Below are positions 24,254 through 35,028 of a stretch of DNA of 64,000 nucleotides, piece by piece. Numbering within the stretch: the first letter of the stretch is position 1; every line of letters starts with the position of its first letter. Under the pieces are notes generated by a model that did no database searches, was not told the DNA's origin, and saw only the letters and a list, made by a program, of their open reading frames with translations. Made by a program: the position numbers and the translations under genes. Origin of the DNA: Paraburkholderia sp. (GTDB lineage: Bacteria > Pseudomonadota > Gammaproteobacteria > Burkholderiales > Burkholderiaceae); contig NZ_SCRP01000010.1 of assembly GCF_004298475.1 (NCBI RefSeq), positions 248,001-312,000 of the forward strand, written 5' to 3'.

Positions 24254-25819
24254 ATGGCAGAGCAACAACCCGTCGTCCATCCGCCGCTGCAGGGCGCAAA
24301 ACTCGTGTTCGGTACCATTGCGGTGTCGCTCGCGGTTTTCATGAACGTGCTGGACACCTCGATCGCCAACGTGTCGATCCCGTCGATCTCGGGCGACCTC
24401 GGTGTGTCGTCCGACCAGGGCACGTGGGTCATCACCTCGTTCGCGGTCGCGAACGCGATCTCCGTGCCGCTGACCGGATGGCTCACCGACCGCATCGGTC
24501 AGGTGCGTCTTTTCATGGCGTCGATCATTCTGTTCGTGATCTCGTCGTGGATGTGCGGCCTCGCGCCCACGCTGCCCTTCCTGCTCGCCTCGCGCGTGCT
24601 GCAGGGCGCGGTGGCGGGCCCGATGATCCCGCTCTCGCAGACGCTCCTGCTCGCAAGCTACCCGCGCGCGAAGGCGCCCATCGCGCTCTCCATGTGGTCG
24701 ATGACGACACTCATCGCGCCGGTGGCAGGGCCGATTCTCGGCGGCTGGATCTCCGACAACATTTCGTGGCCGTGGATCTTCTACGTGAACATTCCGGTCG
24801 GCATCGTGGCCGCATTCGCGACGTGGACGATCTTCCGCGACCGCGATTCGGTCGTTAAAAAGGCGCCCATCGACGGCGTCGGCCTCGCGTTGCTGATCAT
24901 CTGGGTCGGTTCGCTGCAGGTGATGCTCGACAAGGGCAAGGACCTCGACTGGTTCTCGTCGACGACGATCGTTGCGCTCGCACTCACCGCGGTCATCGCG
25001 TTCGCTTTCTTCGTCGTGTGGGAACTGACAGACAAGCATCCGGTCGTCGATCTCTCGCTCTTCGCGCGGCGCAACTTCACAGGCGGCACGATCGCGCTTG
25101 CGGTGGGTTACGGCCTGTACTTCGGCAATCTCGTGCTGCTGCCGCTGTGGCTGCAGACCAGCATAGGCTACACCGCGACCGACGCGGGCCTCGTCATGGC
25201 GCCCGTGGGTTTCTTCGCGATCATGCTTTCGCCGATCACGGGCCGCCTCCTGCCGCGCACCGATCCGCGCTATATCGCGACGTCGGCGTTCGTCGTATTC
25301 GCGCTGTGCTTCTGGCTGCGGTCGCGCTACACGACCGGCGTGGATACGTGGGCGCTGACGCTGCCGACCCTGATCCAGGGTATCGGCATGGCGGGGCTCT
25401 TCATTCCGCTCGTGTCGATCACGCTGTCCGGGCTGCCGGGCAACCGCATTCCGGCTGCGTCGGGGCTGTCCAACTTTGTGCGGATCATGTGCGGCGGCAT
25501 CGGCACGTCCATCTTCGAGACCGCGTGGGATCACCGCACCACGTTCCACCACGCGCGCCTCACCGAACAGGCCACGCCGACCAATCCGGTCTTCAACGAG
25601 TCGATGCTGCAGATGCAGCACGCCGCCGGTCTCGATCCGGCACAGGCGCACGGCCTCTTCGACAGGATGCTGTCGCAGCAGGCCGCGCAACTCGGCGTCA
25701 ACGACCTCTTCTACGTTTCATCGGCGATCTTCATCGTGCTGATCGCGCTGATCTGGATCACGCGCCCCGAGCGCACGAGCAGCGCGGACGCAGGTGCGGC
25801 AGCATCGGCGGCACACTGA
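24254..25819 (+). CDS. emrB: EmrB-like MFS drug transporter (DHA2 family, 14 TM)
   Basis: Inner-membrane proton/drug antiporter of the DHA2 family; 521 residues, about 14 hydrophobic helices. Helix 1 region FMNVLDTSIANVSIPSISGDLGVSSDQGTWV carries the DHA2 motif D1 (LDxTIVNVALP-like), followed by motif A (GWLTDRIGQVRLF) and motif C (PVAGPILGGWISDNISWPWIFYVNIPVG). It works with EmrA and the OMF to export hydrophobic compounds. Its stop codon lies inside the 8-bp repeat array that follows. No ribosome-binding site of note; it starts 50 bases after emrA. Confidence 0.94.
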   Translation: MAEQQPVVHPPLQGAKLVFGTIAVSLAVFMNVLDTSIANVSIPSISGDLGVSSDQGTWVITSFAVANAISVPLTGWLTDRIGQVRLFMASIILFVISSWMCGLAPTLPFLLASRVLQGAVAGPMIPLSQTLLLASYPRAKAPIALSMWSMTTLIAPVAGPILGGWISDNISWPWIFYVNIPVGIVAAFATWTIFRDRDSVVKKAPIDGVGLALLIIWVGSLQVMLDKGKDLDWFSSTTIVALALTAVIAFAFFVVWELTDKHPVVDLSLFARRNFTGGTIALAVGYGLYFGNLVLLPLWLQTSIGYTATDAGLVMAPVGFFAIMLSPITGRLLPRTDPRYIATSAFVVFALCFWLRSRYTTGVDTWALTLPTLIQGIGMAGLFIPLVSITLSGLPGNRIPAASGLSNFVRIMCGGIGTSIFETAWDHRTTFHHARLTEQATPTNPVFNESMLQMQHAAGLDPAQAHGLFDRMLSQQAAQLGVNDLFYVSSAIFIVLIALIWITRPERTSSADAGAAASAAH

Positions 25820-25927
25820 TCCGTTGATCCGTTGATCCGTTGATCCGTTGATCCGTTGATCCGTTGATCCGTTGATCCGTTGATCCGTTGATCCGTTGAT
25901 CCGTTGATCCGTTGATCCGCTAATCCG
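25817..25927. repeat. 8-bp tandem repeat (TTGATCCG), about 13 units
   Basis: A partial unit at 25817 is followed by 12 perfect units from 25824 to 25919 and a degenerate unit to 25927. The first unit includes the TGA stop codon of emrB. Twelve perfect copies suggest a young, length-variable array. Confidence 0.95.
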
Positions 25928-25968
25928 GCTACAGCGCAAGCGGGCGTCATGGCCCGTCGCAAACAAAT

Positions 25969-25999
25969 ACGGCACGCCCGGTTCACACCGGCGTGCCGT
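25969..25999 (-). terminator. Terminator downstream of truB
   Basis: A 10-bp perfect stem (25969-25978 with 25990-25999) with flanking T-runs on both strands, 25 bases beyond the truB stop. It ends the rimP-nusA-infB-rbfA-truB transcript and could also stop transcription from emrB. Confidence 0.8.
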
Positions 26000-26023
26000 T
26001 TTGCTTTGAACGATGGAGCGCGC

Positions 26024-27010
26024 TTACGCGGCCGGGCTCACCGTCTGGCTCACTGCCTGGCTCACCACCAGGCGCTCCGGCGCGAGCACGCCGTTCGCGG
26101 GCTTCGCGACGCCCAGCAGACGGCCATCTTCGCCATAGACGCGCACGCGCTGCACGTCGCCCCACTGCGACCGGTCCGCTGCAAGCTCGGCTAGCGGCAA
26201 ACGCTGGCCGTGGGTGAATCTGCGCGATGCTTCGGCGTCGAGCGTCACGGCGGGAAACGTCGAAAGCAGCGCATCGACCGGCTGCAGCCACGCATCGCGT
26301 GATGCGTCGTCGGCGTCCGAAAGCGCATCGAGCGTCACGGCATGTTCGAGCGTCAGCGCGCCGACGCCCGTGCGCCGCAGCATCACGAGATGCGCGCCGC
26401 AGCCCAGCGCCTCGCCGATGTCCTCGGCGAGCGTGCGCACATACGTGCCCTTGCTGCACGTCACGCGAAACGTCACGTCCGGCAACGCACACGCGATGAT
26501 CTCCAGCGCGAGGATCGTCACCTGACGCCCTTCGCGCTCGACGACCTGGCCCGCGCGCGCGTATTCATAGAGCGGCTTGCCGTCGCGCTTGAGCGCGGAG
26601 TACATCGGCGGAATCTGCACGATGTCGCCGACGAACTTCGTCATCGCCTCGCGCACCGCCGCCTCGTCGCAGGTCACCTCGCGCGTGTCGAGCGCTTCGC
26701 CTTCGGCGTCGCCCGTCGTCGTGCGAACGCCGAGACGCATCGTGGCCTCGTAGGTCTTGTCGGCATCGAGCAGATCCTGCGAGAACTTGGTCGCTTCGCC
26801 GAAGCAGAGCGGCAGCAGGCCCGAAGCCAGCGGATCGAGCGTCCCGGTGTGGCCGCCCTTCTTGGCGCGGTAGAGGCGCTTGGCGCGGATCAACGCGTCG
26901 TTGCTCGAAAGGCCGATGGGCTTGTCGAGCAGCAGCACGCCGTCGAGCAGGCGGCGCGGAACTTTCGGCCGGGCCGCGCCGGGTTGGGCAGATGAAGAGG
27001 ATGCAGTCAT
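26024..27010 (-). CDS. truB: tRNA pseudouridine(55) synthase TruB
   Basis: Makes pseudouridine 55 in the T loop of tRNAs and acts as a tRNA chaperone. The 328-residue protein carries the catalytic aspartate in GGHTGTLDPLASGLLPLCFGEATK (D59), the motif YEATMRLGVRTTTGDAEGE, and KGTYVRTLAEDIGEALGCGAHLVMLRRTGVG; the C-terminal PUA-like region ends with a Val/Ser/Gln/Thr tail encoded by repeated bases (SQAVSQTVS). Last gene of the rimP operon, 102 bases after rbfA. Confidence 0.96.
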   Translation of the reverse strand: MTASSSSAQPGAARPKVPRRLLDGVLLLDKPIGLSSNDALIRAKRLYRAKKGGHTGTLDPLASGLLPLCFGEATKFSQDLLDADKTYEATMRLGVRTTTGDAEGEALDTREVTCDEAAVREAMTKFVGDIVQIPPMYSALKRDGKPLYEYARAGQVVEREGRQVTILALEIIACALPDVTFRVTCSKGTYVRTLAEDIGEALGCGAHLVMLRRTGVGALTLEHAVTLDALSDADDASRDAWLQPVDALLSTFPAVTLDAEASRRFTHGQRLPLAELAADRSQWGDVQRVRVYGEDGRLLGVAKPANGVLAPERLVVSQAVSQTVSPAA

Positions 27011-27112
27011 GTCAGGCAGAAAAAACAGCCGGGCAGGTCTTTCGCAAACACGTTCGCCCGCCGCCTTCGGCGGGCAAGAACCGCATGCGGGCGCTCGCCC
27101 GGCGGGCGGTGC

Positions 27113-27481
27113 TCAGTCTTCCTTCGCGCGCGTCGAATTGGCCTCGTCGATGAGGCGCGACATCTCGACCGCCCGCTCGACCGTCTTGTCGTAATGGAAA
27201 TGCAGCGTCGGCACGGTGTGGATGTGCAGGCGCTTGAAGAGCAGGTTGTGCAGATGGCCCGCCGCGTGATTGAGCGCCTCCTGCGTGGCCAGCGGGTCGC
27301 CGGTGAGCGTCGTGAAGAAGATCTTCGCGTGGGCGTAGTCCGGCGTCAGTTCGACGCTCTGGATCGTGACGAGCCCGATGCGCGGATCCTTCACTTCACG
27401 CGCCACGAGTTCAGAGAGATCGCGCTGGATCTGGTCGGCGATCTGCACGTTGCGATTCGGAGAGGAACGTTTTTTCGTCAT
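27113..27481 (-). CDS. rbfA: Ribosome-binding factor A
   Basis: Small KH-fold protein that helps 16S rRNA 5' end maturation in the 30S subunit. The 122-residue protein has the family pattern [28 protein letters not shown] (about 9-37) and [15 protein letters not shown], with [21 protein letters not shown] near the end. Start ATG 27481 has AAGGTGG about 8 bases upstream. It follows infB by 139 bases that contain a hairpin, and precedes truB. Confidence 0.95.
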   Translation of the reverse strand: MTKKRSSPNRNVQIADQIQRDLSELVAREVKDPRIGLVTIQSVELTPDYAHAKIFFTTLTGDPLATQEALNHAAGHLHNLLFKRLHIHTVPTLHFHYDKTVERAVEMSRLIDEANSTRAKED

Positions 27482-27557
27482 GATTAATCCACCTTTTTCG
27501 GCGGCTTGAAAAGCGGAACGCCGGAAAATAAGCCAGCAATAAGCGACAGCGGTCCGC

Positions 27558-27601
27558 ACAAAAACAAACGGGCGGGGCCGGCCAGCGCCCGCCCCGCCCG
27601 T
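27558..27601 (-). terminator. Terminator-like hairpin between infB and rbfA
   Basis: An 11-bp GC-rich stem (27568-27578 with 27591-27601) followed on the minus strand by TTTGTTTTTG. It looks like a weak terminator or an attenuator that would lower rbfA-truB expression relative to infB, or a processing/stability element. Confidence 0.5.
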
Positions 27602-27620
27602 CAAGCGTCGCGCCTGTGCG

Positions 27621-30587
27621 TTACAGCGTACGCGCGACTTCGGTGATTTCGAACACCTCGAACTGATCGCCTTCGACGATATCGTTGAAGTTCTTGATCG
27701 ACATACCGCACTCGAAGCCCTGCTTCACTTCCTTCACGTCGTCCTTGAAGCGCTTGAGCGAGTCGAGTTCGCCGGTGTGGATGACCACGTTGTTGCGCAG
27801 CACGCGCACCGACGACGAACGCTTGACCATGCCGTCCGTGACCATACAGCCGGCCACCGCGCCGACCTTCGGCACCTTGAAGACCTGGCGCACTTCCACC
27901 ATGCCGATGACGGTCTCGCGCTTTTCCGGCGCGAGCATGCCCGACATGGCCGCCTTCACCTCATCCACTGCGTCGTAGATGATGTTGTAGTAGCGGATAT
28001 CGACGCCGTTCGCTTCGGCCAGCTTACGCGCCTGAGCATCGGCACGCGTGTTGAAGCCGATGATGACCGCCTTCGACGCGACCGCGAGGTTGACGTCGCT
28101 TTCGCTGATGCCGCCGACTGCGCCGTGCACGATCTGCACGCGCACTTCGTCGGTCGAGAGCTTGAGCAGCGCGTGAACGAGTGCTTCCTGCGAGCCCTGC
28201 ACGTCGGCCTTGACGATGAGCGGCAGGTTCTGCACTTCGCCTTCGCCCATCTGTTCGAGCATGCTTTCGAGCTTCGCGGCTTGCTGCTTCGCAAGCTTGA
28301 CGTCGCGGAACTTGCCCTGGCGGAACAGCGCGATTTCGCGCGCCTTGCGTTCGTCCGGCAGCACGATGACTTCTTCGCCCGCAGCCGGCACTTCCGACAG
28401 ACCCTGGATTTCGACCGGGATCGACGGACCCGCTTCCTTCGTGGCCTTGCCGGTTTCGTCGAGCATTGCACGCACGCGGCCGTAGGCGCTGCCGGCAAGC
28501 ACGACGTCGCCGCGATTGAGCGTACCCGACTGCACGAGCACCGTTGCGACCGGACCCTTACCCTTGTCGAGCTTCGCTTCGATCACGAGGCCCTTCGCAG
28601 GCGCCTCGATCGGTGCCGTCAGCTCAAGCACTTCGGCCTGCAGCAACACGTTTTCGAGCAGATCGTCGATGCCCTGGCCCGTCTTCGCCGATACCGGCAC
28701 GAACGGCGATTCGCCGCCGTATTCTTCCGGCACGACGCTTTCCGCGATGAGTTCCTGCTTCACGCGATCCAGGTTCGCGTCGGGCTTGTCGATCTTGTTG
28801 ATCGCCACGACGAGCGGCACGCCGCCCGCCTTGGCGTGAGCGATGGCTTCCTTCGTCTGCGGCATGACACCGTCGTCGGCAGCGACGACGAGAATCACGA
28901 TGTCGGTCGCCTTCGCACCGCGCGCACGCATGGCCGTAAAGGCCTCGTGACCCGGCGTGTCGAGGAACGTGATGACGCCGCGCGGCGTTTCGACATGGTA
29001 AGCGCCGATGTGCTGCGTAATGCCGCCCGCTTCGCCCGCGGCAACCTTCGCGCGGCGGATGTAGTCGAGCAGCGAGGTCTTGCCGTGGTCGACGTGACCC
29101 ATGACCGTGACGACCGGCGGACGCGGCAGCTGCTCGGCGTCCGTCGACGTGGTCTGGCCTTCGATCAGCAGCGCTTCCGGATCGTCGAGCTTCGCGGCAA
29201 CCGCATGGTGGCCGAGTTCCTCGACGACGATCATCGCCGTTTCCTGATCGAGCATCTGGTTGATCGTCACCATCTGGCCGAGCTTCATCATCACCTTGAT
29301 GACTTCCGAAGCCTTCACGGACATCTTGTGCGCGAGGTCGGCCACCGTGACGGTTTCCGGCACGTGCACTTCACGCACGATGGGTTCCGTCGGTGCCTGG
29401 AACGACGAGCCGCTGTCCTGGTGCTTGCCACGGCCCTTCGGACCGCCGCGCCAGCCGCGATCGACGCCACCCGAGGAGTCGCCGCGCGTTTTGATGCCGC
29501 GGCGTTTCGCGGCGTCGTCCTGCCAGCCGCCCTTGCCGGCGCCCGGCTTCTTGTTGCGGTCGCCCGCGCCTGCGCCCGGTGCGCCCGCCGACGGCGCAGC
29601 AGCAGCCGGAGCCGCTTTCTTCGCCGCAGCGCCGGCACCGGCCTGCGCCGGGCGTGCCGCGCCTTCCGGACGCGGCGGCTTGTGCAGCGTGCCCTTCGCT
29701 TCGGCGGCCTTCGCCGGCTCGACAGGCTTCGGCGGCTCAGGCGCCTTGACCTGCGCCTTGCGCGGCGTGTTCATCATTTCACGGATCGCGCGCGCTTCGG
29801 CCTCGGCGGCCGCACGGCGGCGAGCGATCTCTTCCTGTTCCTTGCGTGCCTTTTCGGCGGCCTCGCGCGCAGCGGCCTCGGCCTTCTGGGCCGCTTCGCG
29901 TTGTGCGGCGCGCTCGGCTGCGGCACGCTGCTCTTCCTGGCGGTCTTGCTGTTCCTGCTGTTCCTGGTTTGCCTGCGCCTCGGCAGCGGTGCGCTGCGCC
30001 TCGACTGCCTGGGCGGCCAGCTCGCGCGCGGCGGCATCGGTCGCTGCCTTCTTCTTCGCGGCTTCTTCCTCGGCGCGGCGGCGCTCGGCTTCAGCGGCCT
30101 CTTCGCGTGCGAGACGCTCGGCCTCTTCACGCGCGAGATGCTCCTGGCGCTCCTTCAGTTCCTGAGCCTGACGTTCGAGCAGCTCGGCCTCGCGGCGAGC
30201 TTCCTCTTCGCGGCGCTGAAGCTCGGCCTCTTCGGCGGCGACAGCGTCGACTGCATGATTCGATGCCTCCGCCTGATCGGCGGATTCGTCACGGCGGACG
30301 AACGTACGCTTCTTGCGCACCTCGACCTGAATGGTGCGAGCCTTACCCGTCGCGTCGGACTGCTTGATCTCCGACGTATGCCGGCGCGTCAGCGTGATCT
30401 TGCGCTTGTCCGCGTCGTTCGAACCGTGCGACTTGCGCAAGTGGTCGAGCAGGCGTGCCTTATCGGTTTCCGACAAAACATCGTCCTCGCTCGATTTCTG
30501 GACGCCCGCCGCCTGCAATTGCTCGAGCAGCACGCCTGCAGGCATTTTCAGTTCCGCGGCAAATTGGGCTACGTTGATACTCGCCAT
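27621..30587 (-). CDS. infB: Translation initiation factor IF-2
   Basis: GTPase that places initiator tRNA on the 30S subunit and promotes subunit joining. The 988-residue protein has the IF2N domain ([21 protein letters not shown], 8-28), a long Glu/Ala/Arg-rich coiled-coil region (about 110-290), a Pro/Ala/Gly-rich linker, a second IF2N-like region ([25 protein letters not shown]), then the G domain from about 490 with [24 protein letters not shown] and NKIDK, and domains II-IV. Such a long N-terminus is normal in Burkholderia. It lies 140 bases after nusA in the rimP-nusA-infB operon. Confidence 0.97.
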   Translation of the reverse strand: MASINVAQFAAELKMPAGVLLEQLQAAGVQKSSEDDVLSETDKARLLDHLRKSHGSNDADKRKITLTRRHTSEIKQSDATGKARTIQVEVRKKRTFVRRDESADQAEASNHAVDAVAAEEAELQRREEEARREAELLERQAQELKERQEHLAREEAERLAREEAAEAERRRAEEEAAKKKAATDAAARELAAQAVEAQRTAAEAQANQEQQEQQDRQEEQRAAAERAAQREAAQKAEAAAREAAEKARKEQEEIARRRAAAEAEARAIREMMNTPRKAQVKAPEPPKPVEPAKAAEAKGTLHKPPRPEGAARPAQAGAGAAAKKAAPAAAAPSAGAPGAGAGDRNKKPGAGKGGWQDDAAKRRGIKTRGDSSGGVDRGWRGGPKGRGKHQDSGSSFQAPTEPIVREVHVPETVTVADLAHKMSVKASEVIKVMMKLGQMVTINQMLDQETAMIVVEELGHHAVAAKLDDPEALLIEGQTTSTDAEQLPRPPVVTVMGHVDHGKTSLLDYIRRAKVAAGEAGGITQHIGAYHVETPRGVITFLDTPGHEAFTAMRARGAKATDIVILVVAADDGVMPQTKEAIAHAKAGGVPLVVAINKIDKPDANLDRVKQELIAESVVPEEYGGESPFVPVSAKTGQGIDDLLENVLLQAEVLELTAPIEAPAKGLVIEAKLDKGKGPVATVLVQSGTLNRGDVVLAGSAYGRVRAMLDETGKATKEAGPSIPVEIQGLSEVPAAGEEVIVLPDERKAREIALFRQGKFRDVKLAKQQAAKLESMLEQMGEGEVQNLPLIVKADVQGSQEALVHALLKLSTDEVRVQIVHGAVGGISESDVNLAVASKAVIIGFNTRADAQARKLAEANGVDIRYYNIIYDAVDEVKAAMSGMLAPEKRETVIGMVEVRQVFKVPKVGAVAGCMVTDGMVKRSSSVRVLRNNVVIHTGELDSLKRFKDDVKEVKQGFECGMSIKNFNDIVEGDQFEVFEITEVARTL

Positions 30588-30727
30588 TCATTCCTCTTAA
30601 TGCAAGGAGCGATTCCTTGCGGTTGACATCGGTTCATGCGGCCGTTTGGGCCCCGCTCGGCGGCGGGGCCAGCCGCGATCAGTTCAGTGGGTCATGGTCG
30701 CTTCCTGCTCGTTGCGCACCGGCTTCA

Positions 30728-32203
30728 TTACTGAAACCAGTGTTCACGCGCCTTCATGATCAACGCCTTGGCGGCGTCCTCTTCCATTCCCGTCATTTCG
30801 ACCAGCTCGTCCACGGCCAGCTCGGCAAGCTCGTCGCGGGTGTGAATTGCGTGCTGCGCCAGAAGCGCAAGCAGATCCGGGTCCATGCCGTCGAGACTCT
30901 TCAGATCCAGTACGGCGGTCTCCACCTTCTCCTCGTTCGCGATGGCCTGCGTGAGCAGCGCGTCGCGCGCGCGGTTGCGCAGCTCGTGCACGGTGGCCTC
31001 GTCGAACGCCTCGATCTCGAGCATCTCATTGAGCGGCACGTAAGCGATCTCTTCGAGACTCGTGAAGCCTTCGTCGATGAGAATGTCGGCGACTTCTTCG
31101 TCGACATCGAGACGGGCCATGAACAGGTCGCGCAGCACCGTGCGCTCCTGGTTCTGTTTCTGCGCGCTTTCGTCCGGCGTCATGATGTTGATCTGCCAGC
31201 CGGTCAGTTCGCTGGCAAGACGCACGTTCTGGCCGCTGCGGCCGATGGCGACCGCCAGCTCGCTTTCGTCGACGACCACGTCCATCGAGTGCTTTTCTTC
31301 GTCGACGACGATCGACTGCACGGCAGCCGGCGCGAGCGCGCCGATGACGAACTGGGCGGGATCTTCCGACCATAGCACGATGTCGACGTTTTCGCCACCG
31401 AGCTCATTGCGCACGGCCTGCACGCGCGAACCGCGGATGCCGACGCAGGTGCCGATCGGGTCGATGCGCTTGTCGTAAGCGACGACGCCGATCTTGGCGC
31501 GCACGCCCGGATCGCGCGCGGCCGCCTTGATTTCAAGGAGGCCCTGCTCGATTTCCGGCACTTCCATTTCGAAGAGCTTCATCAGGAACTCGGGCGCGGT
31601 GCGCGAGAGTTCGATCTGCGGACCGCGTGCCGTGCGGTCGACCTTGCTGATCCAGGCGCGCACGCGGTCGCCCACGCGCAGGTTCTCCTTCGGAATCAGC
31701 TGGTCGCGGCGCAGCAGCGCTTCGACACGGCCCGATTCGACGATGAAGTTGCCCTTGTCCATGCGCTTGACCGTGCCGGTCATGATGCTTTCGCCGCGCT
31801 CGAGGAAGTCGTTCAGGATCTGCTCGCGCTCCGCGTCGCGCACCTTCTGCAGGATCACCTGCTTGGCGGCCTGCGCGCCGATGCGGCCGAACTCGACCGA
31901 CGGCACCGGCTGCTCGATGAATTCGTCGATCTGTGCGTCCGGGTTTTGCTCGCGTGCTTCGAACAGCAGGATCTCCTGATCCGGCTCCTGAAGACCGGCC
32001 TCGTCCGGCACGACGCGCCAGCGGCGGAACGTCTCGTGCACGCCGCTCTCGCGGTCGATGTGCACGCGGATGTCCGCGTCTTCGTCGAAGAGTTTCTTGG
32101 AGGCGGACGCCAGCGCCGCTTCAAGGGCGGCAAACACCACGTCCTTGTCGACATTTTTCTCGCGTGCCAGTGCGTCCACCAGCATCAACACTTCGCGACT
32201 CAT
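30728..32203 (-). CDS. nusA: Transcription termination/antitermination factor NusA
   Basis: RNA polymerase-associated factor controlling pausing, termination and antitermination. The 491-residue protein has the N-terminal polymerase-binding domain ([30 protein letters not shown]), an S1 domain ([27 protein letters not shown]), KH1/KH2 ([33 protein letters not shown] block and [21 protein letters not shown]), and two acidic C-terminal repeats ending [17 protein letters not shown]. Its ATG overlaps the rimP stop by four bases, so the two are translationally coupled. Confidence 0.97.
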   Translation of the reverse strand: MSREVLMLVDALAREKNVDKDVVFAALEAALASASKKLFDEDADIRVHIDRESGVHETFRRWRVVPDEAGLQEPDQEILLFEAREQNPDAQIDEFIEQPVPSVEFGRIGAQAAKQVILQKVRDAEREQILNDFLERGESIMTGTVKRMDKGNFIVESGRVEALLRRDQLIPKENLRVGDRVRAWISKVDRTARGPQIELSRTAPEFLMKLFEMEVPEIEQGLLEIKAAARDPGVRAKIGVVAYDKRIDPIGTCVGIRGSRVQAVRNELGGENVDIVLWSEDPAQFVIGALAPAAVQSIVVDEEKHSMDVVVDESELAVAIGRSGQNVRLASELTGWQINIMTPDESAQKQNQERTVLRDLFMARLDVDEEVADILIDEGFTSLEEIAYVPLNEMLEIEAFDEATVHELRNRARDALLTQAIANEEKVETAVLDLKSLDGMDPDLLALLAQHAIHTRDELAELAVDELVEMTGMEEDAAKALIMKAREHWFQ

Positions 32204-32658
32204 TGTTTGCGGCTCCTAAAATCAACTTTGGGGATAAGGCGTGCGCGGTCAATGTCCGCGAGCGTGAAATCCAGCATCGCGGGACCCGCCTTCCCTTCGA
32301 ATTCCAGACCGATGGTTTCGCCCTCGGGTGCATGCACGATGCCCCGGTACGACTTCCGTCCGTCCAATGGCTTTTTCAACGTGATGACCGCTTCGCAGCC
32401 TGCGAAGCGTTCGAAGTCCGCCAGTTTCTTCAGCGGACGGTCGAGGCCGGGCGACGAAACTTCGAGTCGCTCGTAGTCGATGTTCTCGACCGTCAGAACG
32501 TGCTGCAGCTGACGCGTGACCTTCTCGCAGTCCTCGATCGCAATTCCCGCGGGCTGATCGATGTAGATCGTCAGCATGCCGCGCCCGGTGCGCTCGAGGT
32601 CGACCAGCTCGTAACCGAGTCCGGTGACCGTGGTTTCAATCAGTTCCGTCAGTTGCAC
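32200..32658 (-). CDS. rimP: Ribosome maturation factor RimP
   Basis: Needed for 30S subunit maturation. The 152-residue protein has the RimP N-domain ([29 protein letters not shown]), the conserved [12 protein letters not shown] and [26 protein letters not shown] motif, and the C-terminal SH3-like domain. I chose GTG 32658 because GGAGTAGG lies 5-8 bases upstream and it opens directly onto the conserved domain; ATG starts farther upstream would add unrelated sequence. First gene of rimP-nusA-infB-rbfA-truB. Confidence 0.93.
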   Translation of the reverse strand: MQLTELIETTVTGLGYELVDLERTGRGMLTIYIDQPAGIAIEDCEKVTRQLQHVLTVENIDYERLEVSSPGLDRPLKKLADFERFAGCEAVITLKKPLDGRKSYRGIVHAPEGETIGLEFEGKAGPAMLDFTLADIDRARLIPKVDFRSRKQ

Positions 32659-32841
32659 AATACCTACTCCAGATGTTCGCGCAGCAGGCCAGCAACTTCC
32701 TGAAATCCGGTCTCGCGGGCCGCGCGCCAGGTGAGCGCGCGCTCTTGCACATTGCTTGCTCCCCGGTTGACTCACCCCTGCTTGCGCGTGCCTGTAACTG
32801 CTCGCGAGGCTCTGCAAAGAGCCTTGTCCGTTCGCTTTCGC

Positions 32842-32865
32842 ACGTATTACTTTACGTATTACTTT
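32842..32865. repeat. Perfect 12-bp direct repeat upstream of rimP
   Basis: ACGTATTACTTT occurs twice head to tail in an AT-rich island inside GC-rich DNA, about 190 bases upstream of the rimP start, next to a near-palindrome at 32881-32900. Confidence 0.7.
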
Positions 32866-32910
32866 TATTGCGCGCTGCCGCTTTGCTTCATGATGCAAAG
32901 TGGCCGGACC

Positions 32911-32935
32911 AAAAAAAAATGGGCGAAACGCCCAT
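32911..32935 (-). terminator. Terminator of the scpB-rluB operon
   Basis: A 7-bp stem (32919-32925 with 32929-32935) with loop AAA, followed on the minus strand by nine consecutive T residues. It lies about 270 bases beyond the rluB stop, so the mRNA would have a long 3' untranslated region. Confidence 0.75.
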
Positions 32936-33202
32936 CTTCTTTTCTTGCCAAGGTGGTCGCACCAAGGGTGCAAATAAAAGCTGCACGCCCAGCGACGACG
33001 AGATTGTAGCCTTTTTTTGATTTCAGCGCAAACCAGAGCGCGCTAACTGCCTGTATGGAAAGGCTTGATTCGCGTTTGGCACAGGCTGCGCAACATCGTT
33101 TGCATGTGCCTGCAAGGTAATGCAAGCGCGTGTTCGAGACCCTTCGGGCAACGTGCGACGGCGCTCGCTGCTTGTGCCGCAGCGAGCGCCGTGCTGTCGG
33201 AT

Positions 33203-34966
33203 TCAGTGACCGCGCGTACGGTTACGCGGAGCGCCGCGCTGGCCGCCACGGGTGCTGCCCGGTGCGCGGTTGCCGCTGGCGTTGCCGCTTGTGTTGCCGT
33301 TGCCGCCAGGACCGCTGCGGCGATTGCCACCTGCGTTGCCACCCGCGTTGCCACCCGCGCGTTTACCCGCCGCGGGTGCGCGATTGCCGTCGACGTCCCG
33401 CCCACCGCGATTGCCGTTGCGGCCGCCACCAAAACCGGCGCTGAAACCGCCGGCCGCGCCACTGCTGCTGCCGAAGCCGCCAGCGACGCCGCGACGTCCC
33501 TGACGCGGCTGGTTCATCGCGCCGTGCGAGCTCAGGACAGGCTCGCGGTTAATGAAGCCCATCGAGGTTTGCATCGGGTCTGGTTGACGGCGCTCCTGCG
33601 CATTGCCGCCACGGCCGCCTTTCTCCTCGGTCGACGCCTTCAACCCGACGGCCGCCATCAGCGCGCGCACCTGGTTGTCCTCCAGCTCCTCCCAGCGACC
33701 GCGCTTGAGCCCGCGCGGCAGATCGATCGGACCGTGACGCGTGCGGATCAGGCGGCTCACCATCAGGCCGACCGCTTCGAACATGCGGCGCACTTCGCGG
33801 TTGCGGCCTTCGGCCAGCGCGACGTGATACCAGTGGTTCGTGCCCTCGCCGCCGCCATCGCGGATGCGCAGGAAGTTCGCCGGGCCGTCGTCGAGTTCGA
33901 TGCCCTTCAGCAGCTTCTGGCGGTTCCCCTCCGAAAGCTCGCCGACCACACGGACGGCGTACTCGCGCTCGACGCTGTATCGCGGATGCATGAACCGGTT
34001 TGCGAGGTCGCCCGAGGTGGTCAGCATCAGCAGACCTTCCGTGTTGAAATCGAGGCGCCCGACCGCGAGCCATTTCGCCGTCTTCATCGTCGGCAGCCGG
34101 TCGAACACCGACGGGCGGCCCTCCGGATCGGCGTGACTCACGATCTCGCCGGTCGGCTTGTGATAAAGCAGCACGCGCGGCGGCTTGTTCGCGAGCTTGC
34201 GCTTGATCGGCTTGCCGTTGATGCGGACCTGGTCGGTCGGCAGGATGCGCTGGCCGATGTGCGCCGGTTCGCCGTTCACCGAAACACGCCCGGCGATGAT
34301 CAGTTCTTCCATGTCGCGGCGCGAACCCATGCCCGCATCGGCGAGCACCTTGTGCAGCTTGGGCGCGTCGTCATCCGCGCTCAGGACGCGCCGCGCCTGC
34401 TGCGGACGGCCGCGGCGCAGCATCGGCGCACGTACGCCGGATCCGGCGGTGTTGTCGGCATCGAAAGCCGGCGACGTCACGTAGAGGAACAGGTCGTCCT
34501 GCGCGCTCTCGCCCGCGGCGGAAGGCGCTTCGGCGCGCCCCTGGCCAGGCTGCGGCCCCTTCTGGCGTTTGCGCGCGGGCTTGCCCGCCGCTGCGGCGGC
34601 CTGGTCGGCGCCCTCGGCCTGACTGCGGCGGCCCGGCTTCGCCGTGCGTTCCTTGCGCGGGGCGCGCGCCTGCGCGCCCGATGCGCCTTCCGCCGGCATT
34701 TCAGCCGCAGCCGGTGCGCCCTCGGCGGATGCCGCTTCGGCGGACTTGGCCTTGGCGCCCGCCCGGCGGCGTGCGATCAGGCTGCGCGGACCCCGGCGCA
34801 GACCACGGCGCGGACGGTCTTCGCCCTCGCCCGAGCCACCGGACGTCTGCACCTCGGCGACATCGCCCCCGCCTTCGCGAGCATGCGGTTCGTCGCCATG
34901 CGCGGACGCCGCGCGGCGCGAGGATTCGGACGCGTCGGTCGAATCGGTGTCGTGGATATCAGTCAA
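33203..34966 (-). CDS. rluB: 23S rRNA pseudouridine synthase RluB with long disordered extensions
   Basis: Makes pseudouridine at position 2605 of 23S rRNA. The 587-residue protein is about twice the catalytic core. Residues 1-195 are low-complexity and basic/Ala-rich; the S4 RNA-binding domain is about 203-260 ([26 protein letters not shown]); the catalytic aspartate is D306 in [26 protein letters not shown] follows. From about 430 the tail is Gly/Asn/Arg-rich with repeated GGN and RGG-like units. Long tails on RluB are common in Burkholderiaceae. It lies 62 bases after scpB and is probably co-transcribed. Confidence 0.93.
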   Translation of the reverse strand: MTDIHDTDSTDASESSRRAASAHGDEPHAREGGGDVAEVQTSGGSGEGEDRPRRGLRRGPRSLIARRRAGAKAKSAEAASAEGAPAAAEMPAEGASGAQARAPRKERTAKPGRRSQAEGADQAAAAAGKPARKRQKGPQPGQGRAEAPSAAGESAQDDLFLYVTSPAFDADNTAGSGVRAPMLRRGRPQQARRVLSADDDAPKLHKVLADAGMGSRRDMEELIIAGRVSVNGEPAHIGQRILPTDQVRINGKPIKRKLANKPPRVLLYHKPTGEIVSHADPEGRPSVFDRLPTMKTAKWLAVGRLDFNTEGLLMLTTSGDLANRFMHPRYSVEREYAVRVVGELSEGNRQKLLKGIELDDGPANFLRIRDGGGEGTNHWYHVALAEGRNREVRRMFEAVGLMVSRLIRTRHGPIDLPRGLKRGRWEELEDNQVRALMAAVGLKASTEEKGGRGGNAQERRQPDPMQTSMGFINREPVLSSHGAMNQPRQGRRGVAGGFGSSSGAAGGFSAGFGGGRNGNRGGRDVDGNRAPAAGKRAGGNAGGNAGGNRRSGPGGNGNTSGNASGNRAPGSTRGGQRGAPRNRTRGH

Positions 34967-35028
34967 AACAACCTCAAAATGTCAGGTTGCGCGCCCCGTT
35001 GCGGGGCGCGTCAATCACGCTTGTTGCA

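Larger units (their letters stand above)
32659..33202. other. Intergenic region: rimP operon leader and rluB terminator
   Basis: Holds a minus-strand terminator (32911-32935), a 20-bp near-palindrome (32881-32900), a perfect 12-bp direct repeat (32842-32865), and no convincing gene. The rimP promoter is expected between about 32700 and 32900. Confidence 0.6.

Noticed and set aside
25817..25927. CRISPR-like look of the 8-bp array
   Set aside because: Repeats are directly adjacent with no spacers and only 8 bases long.
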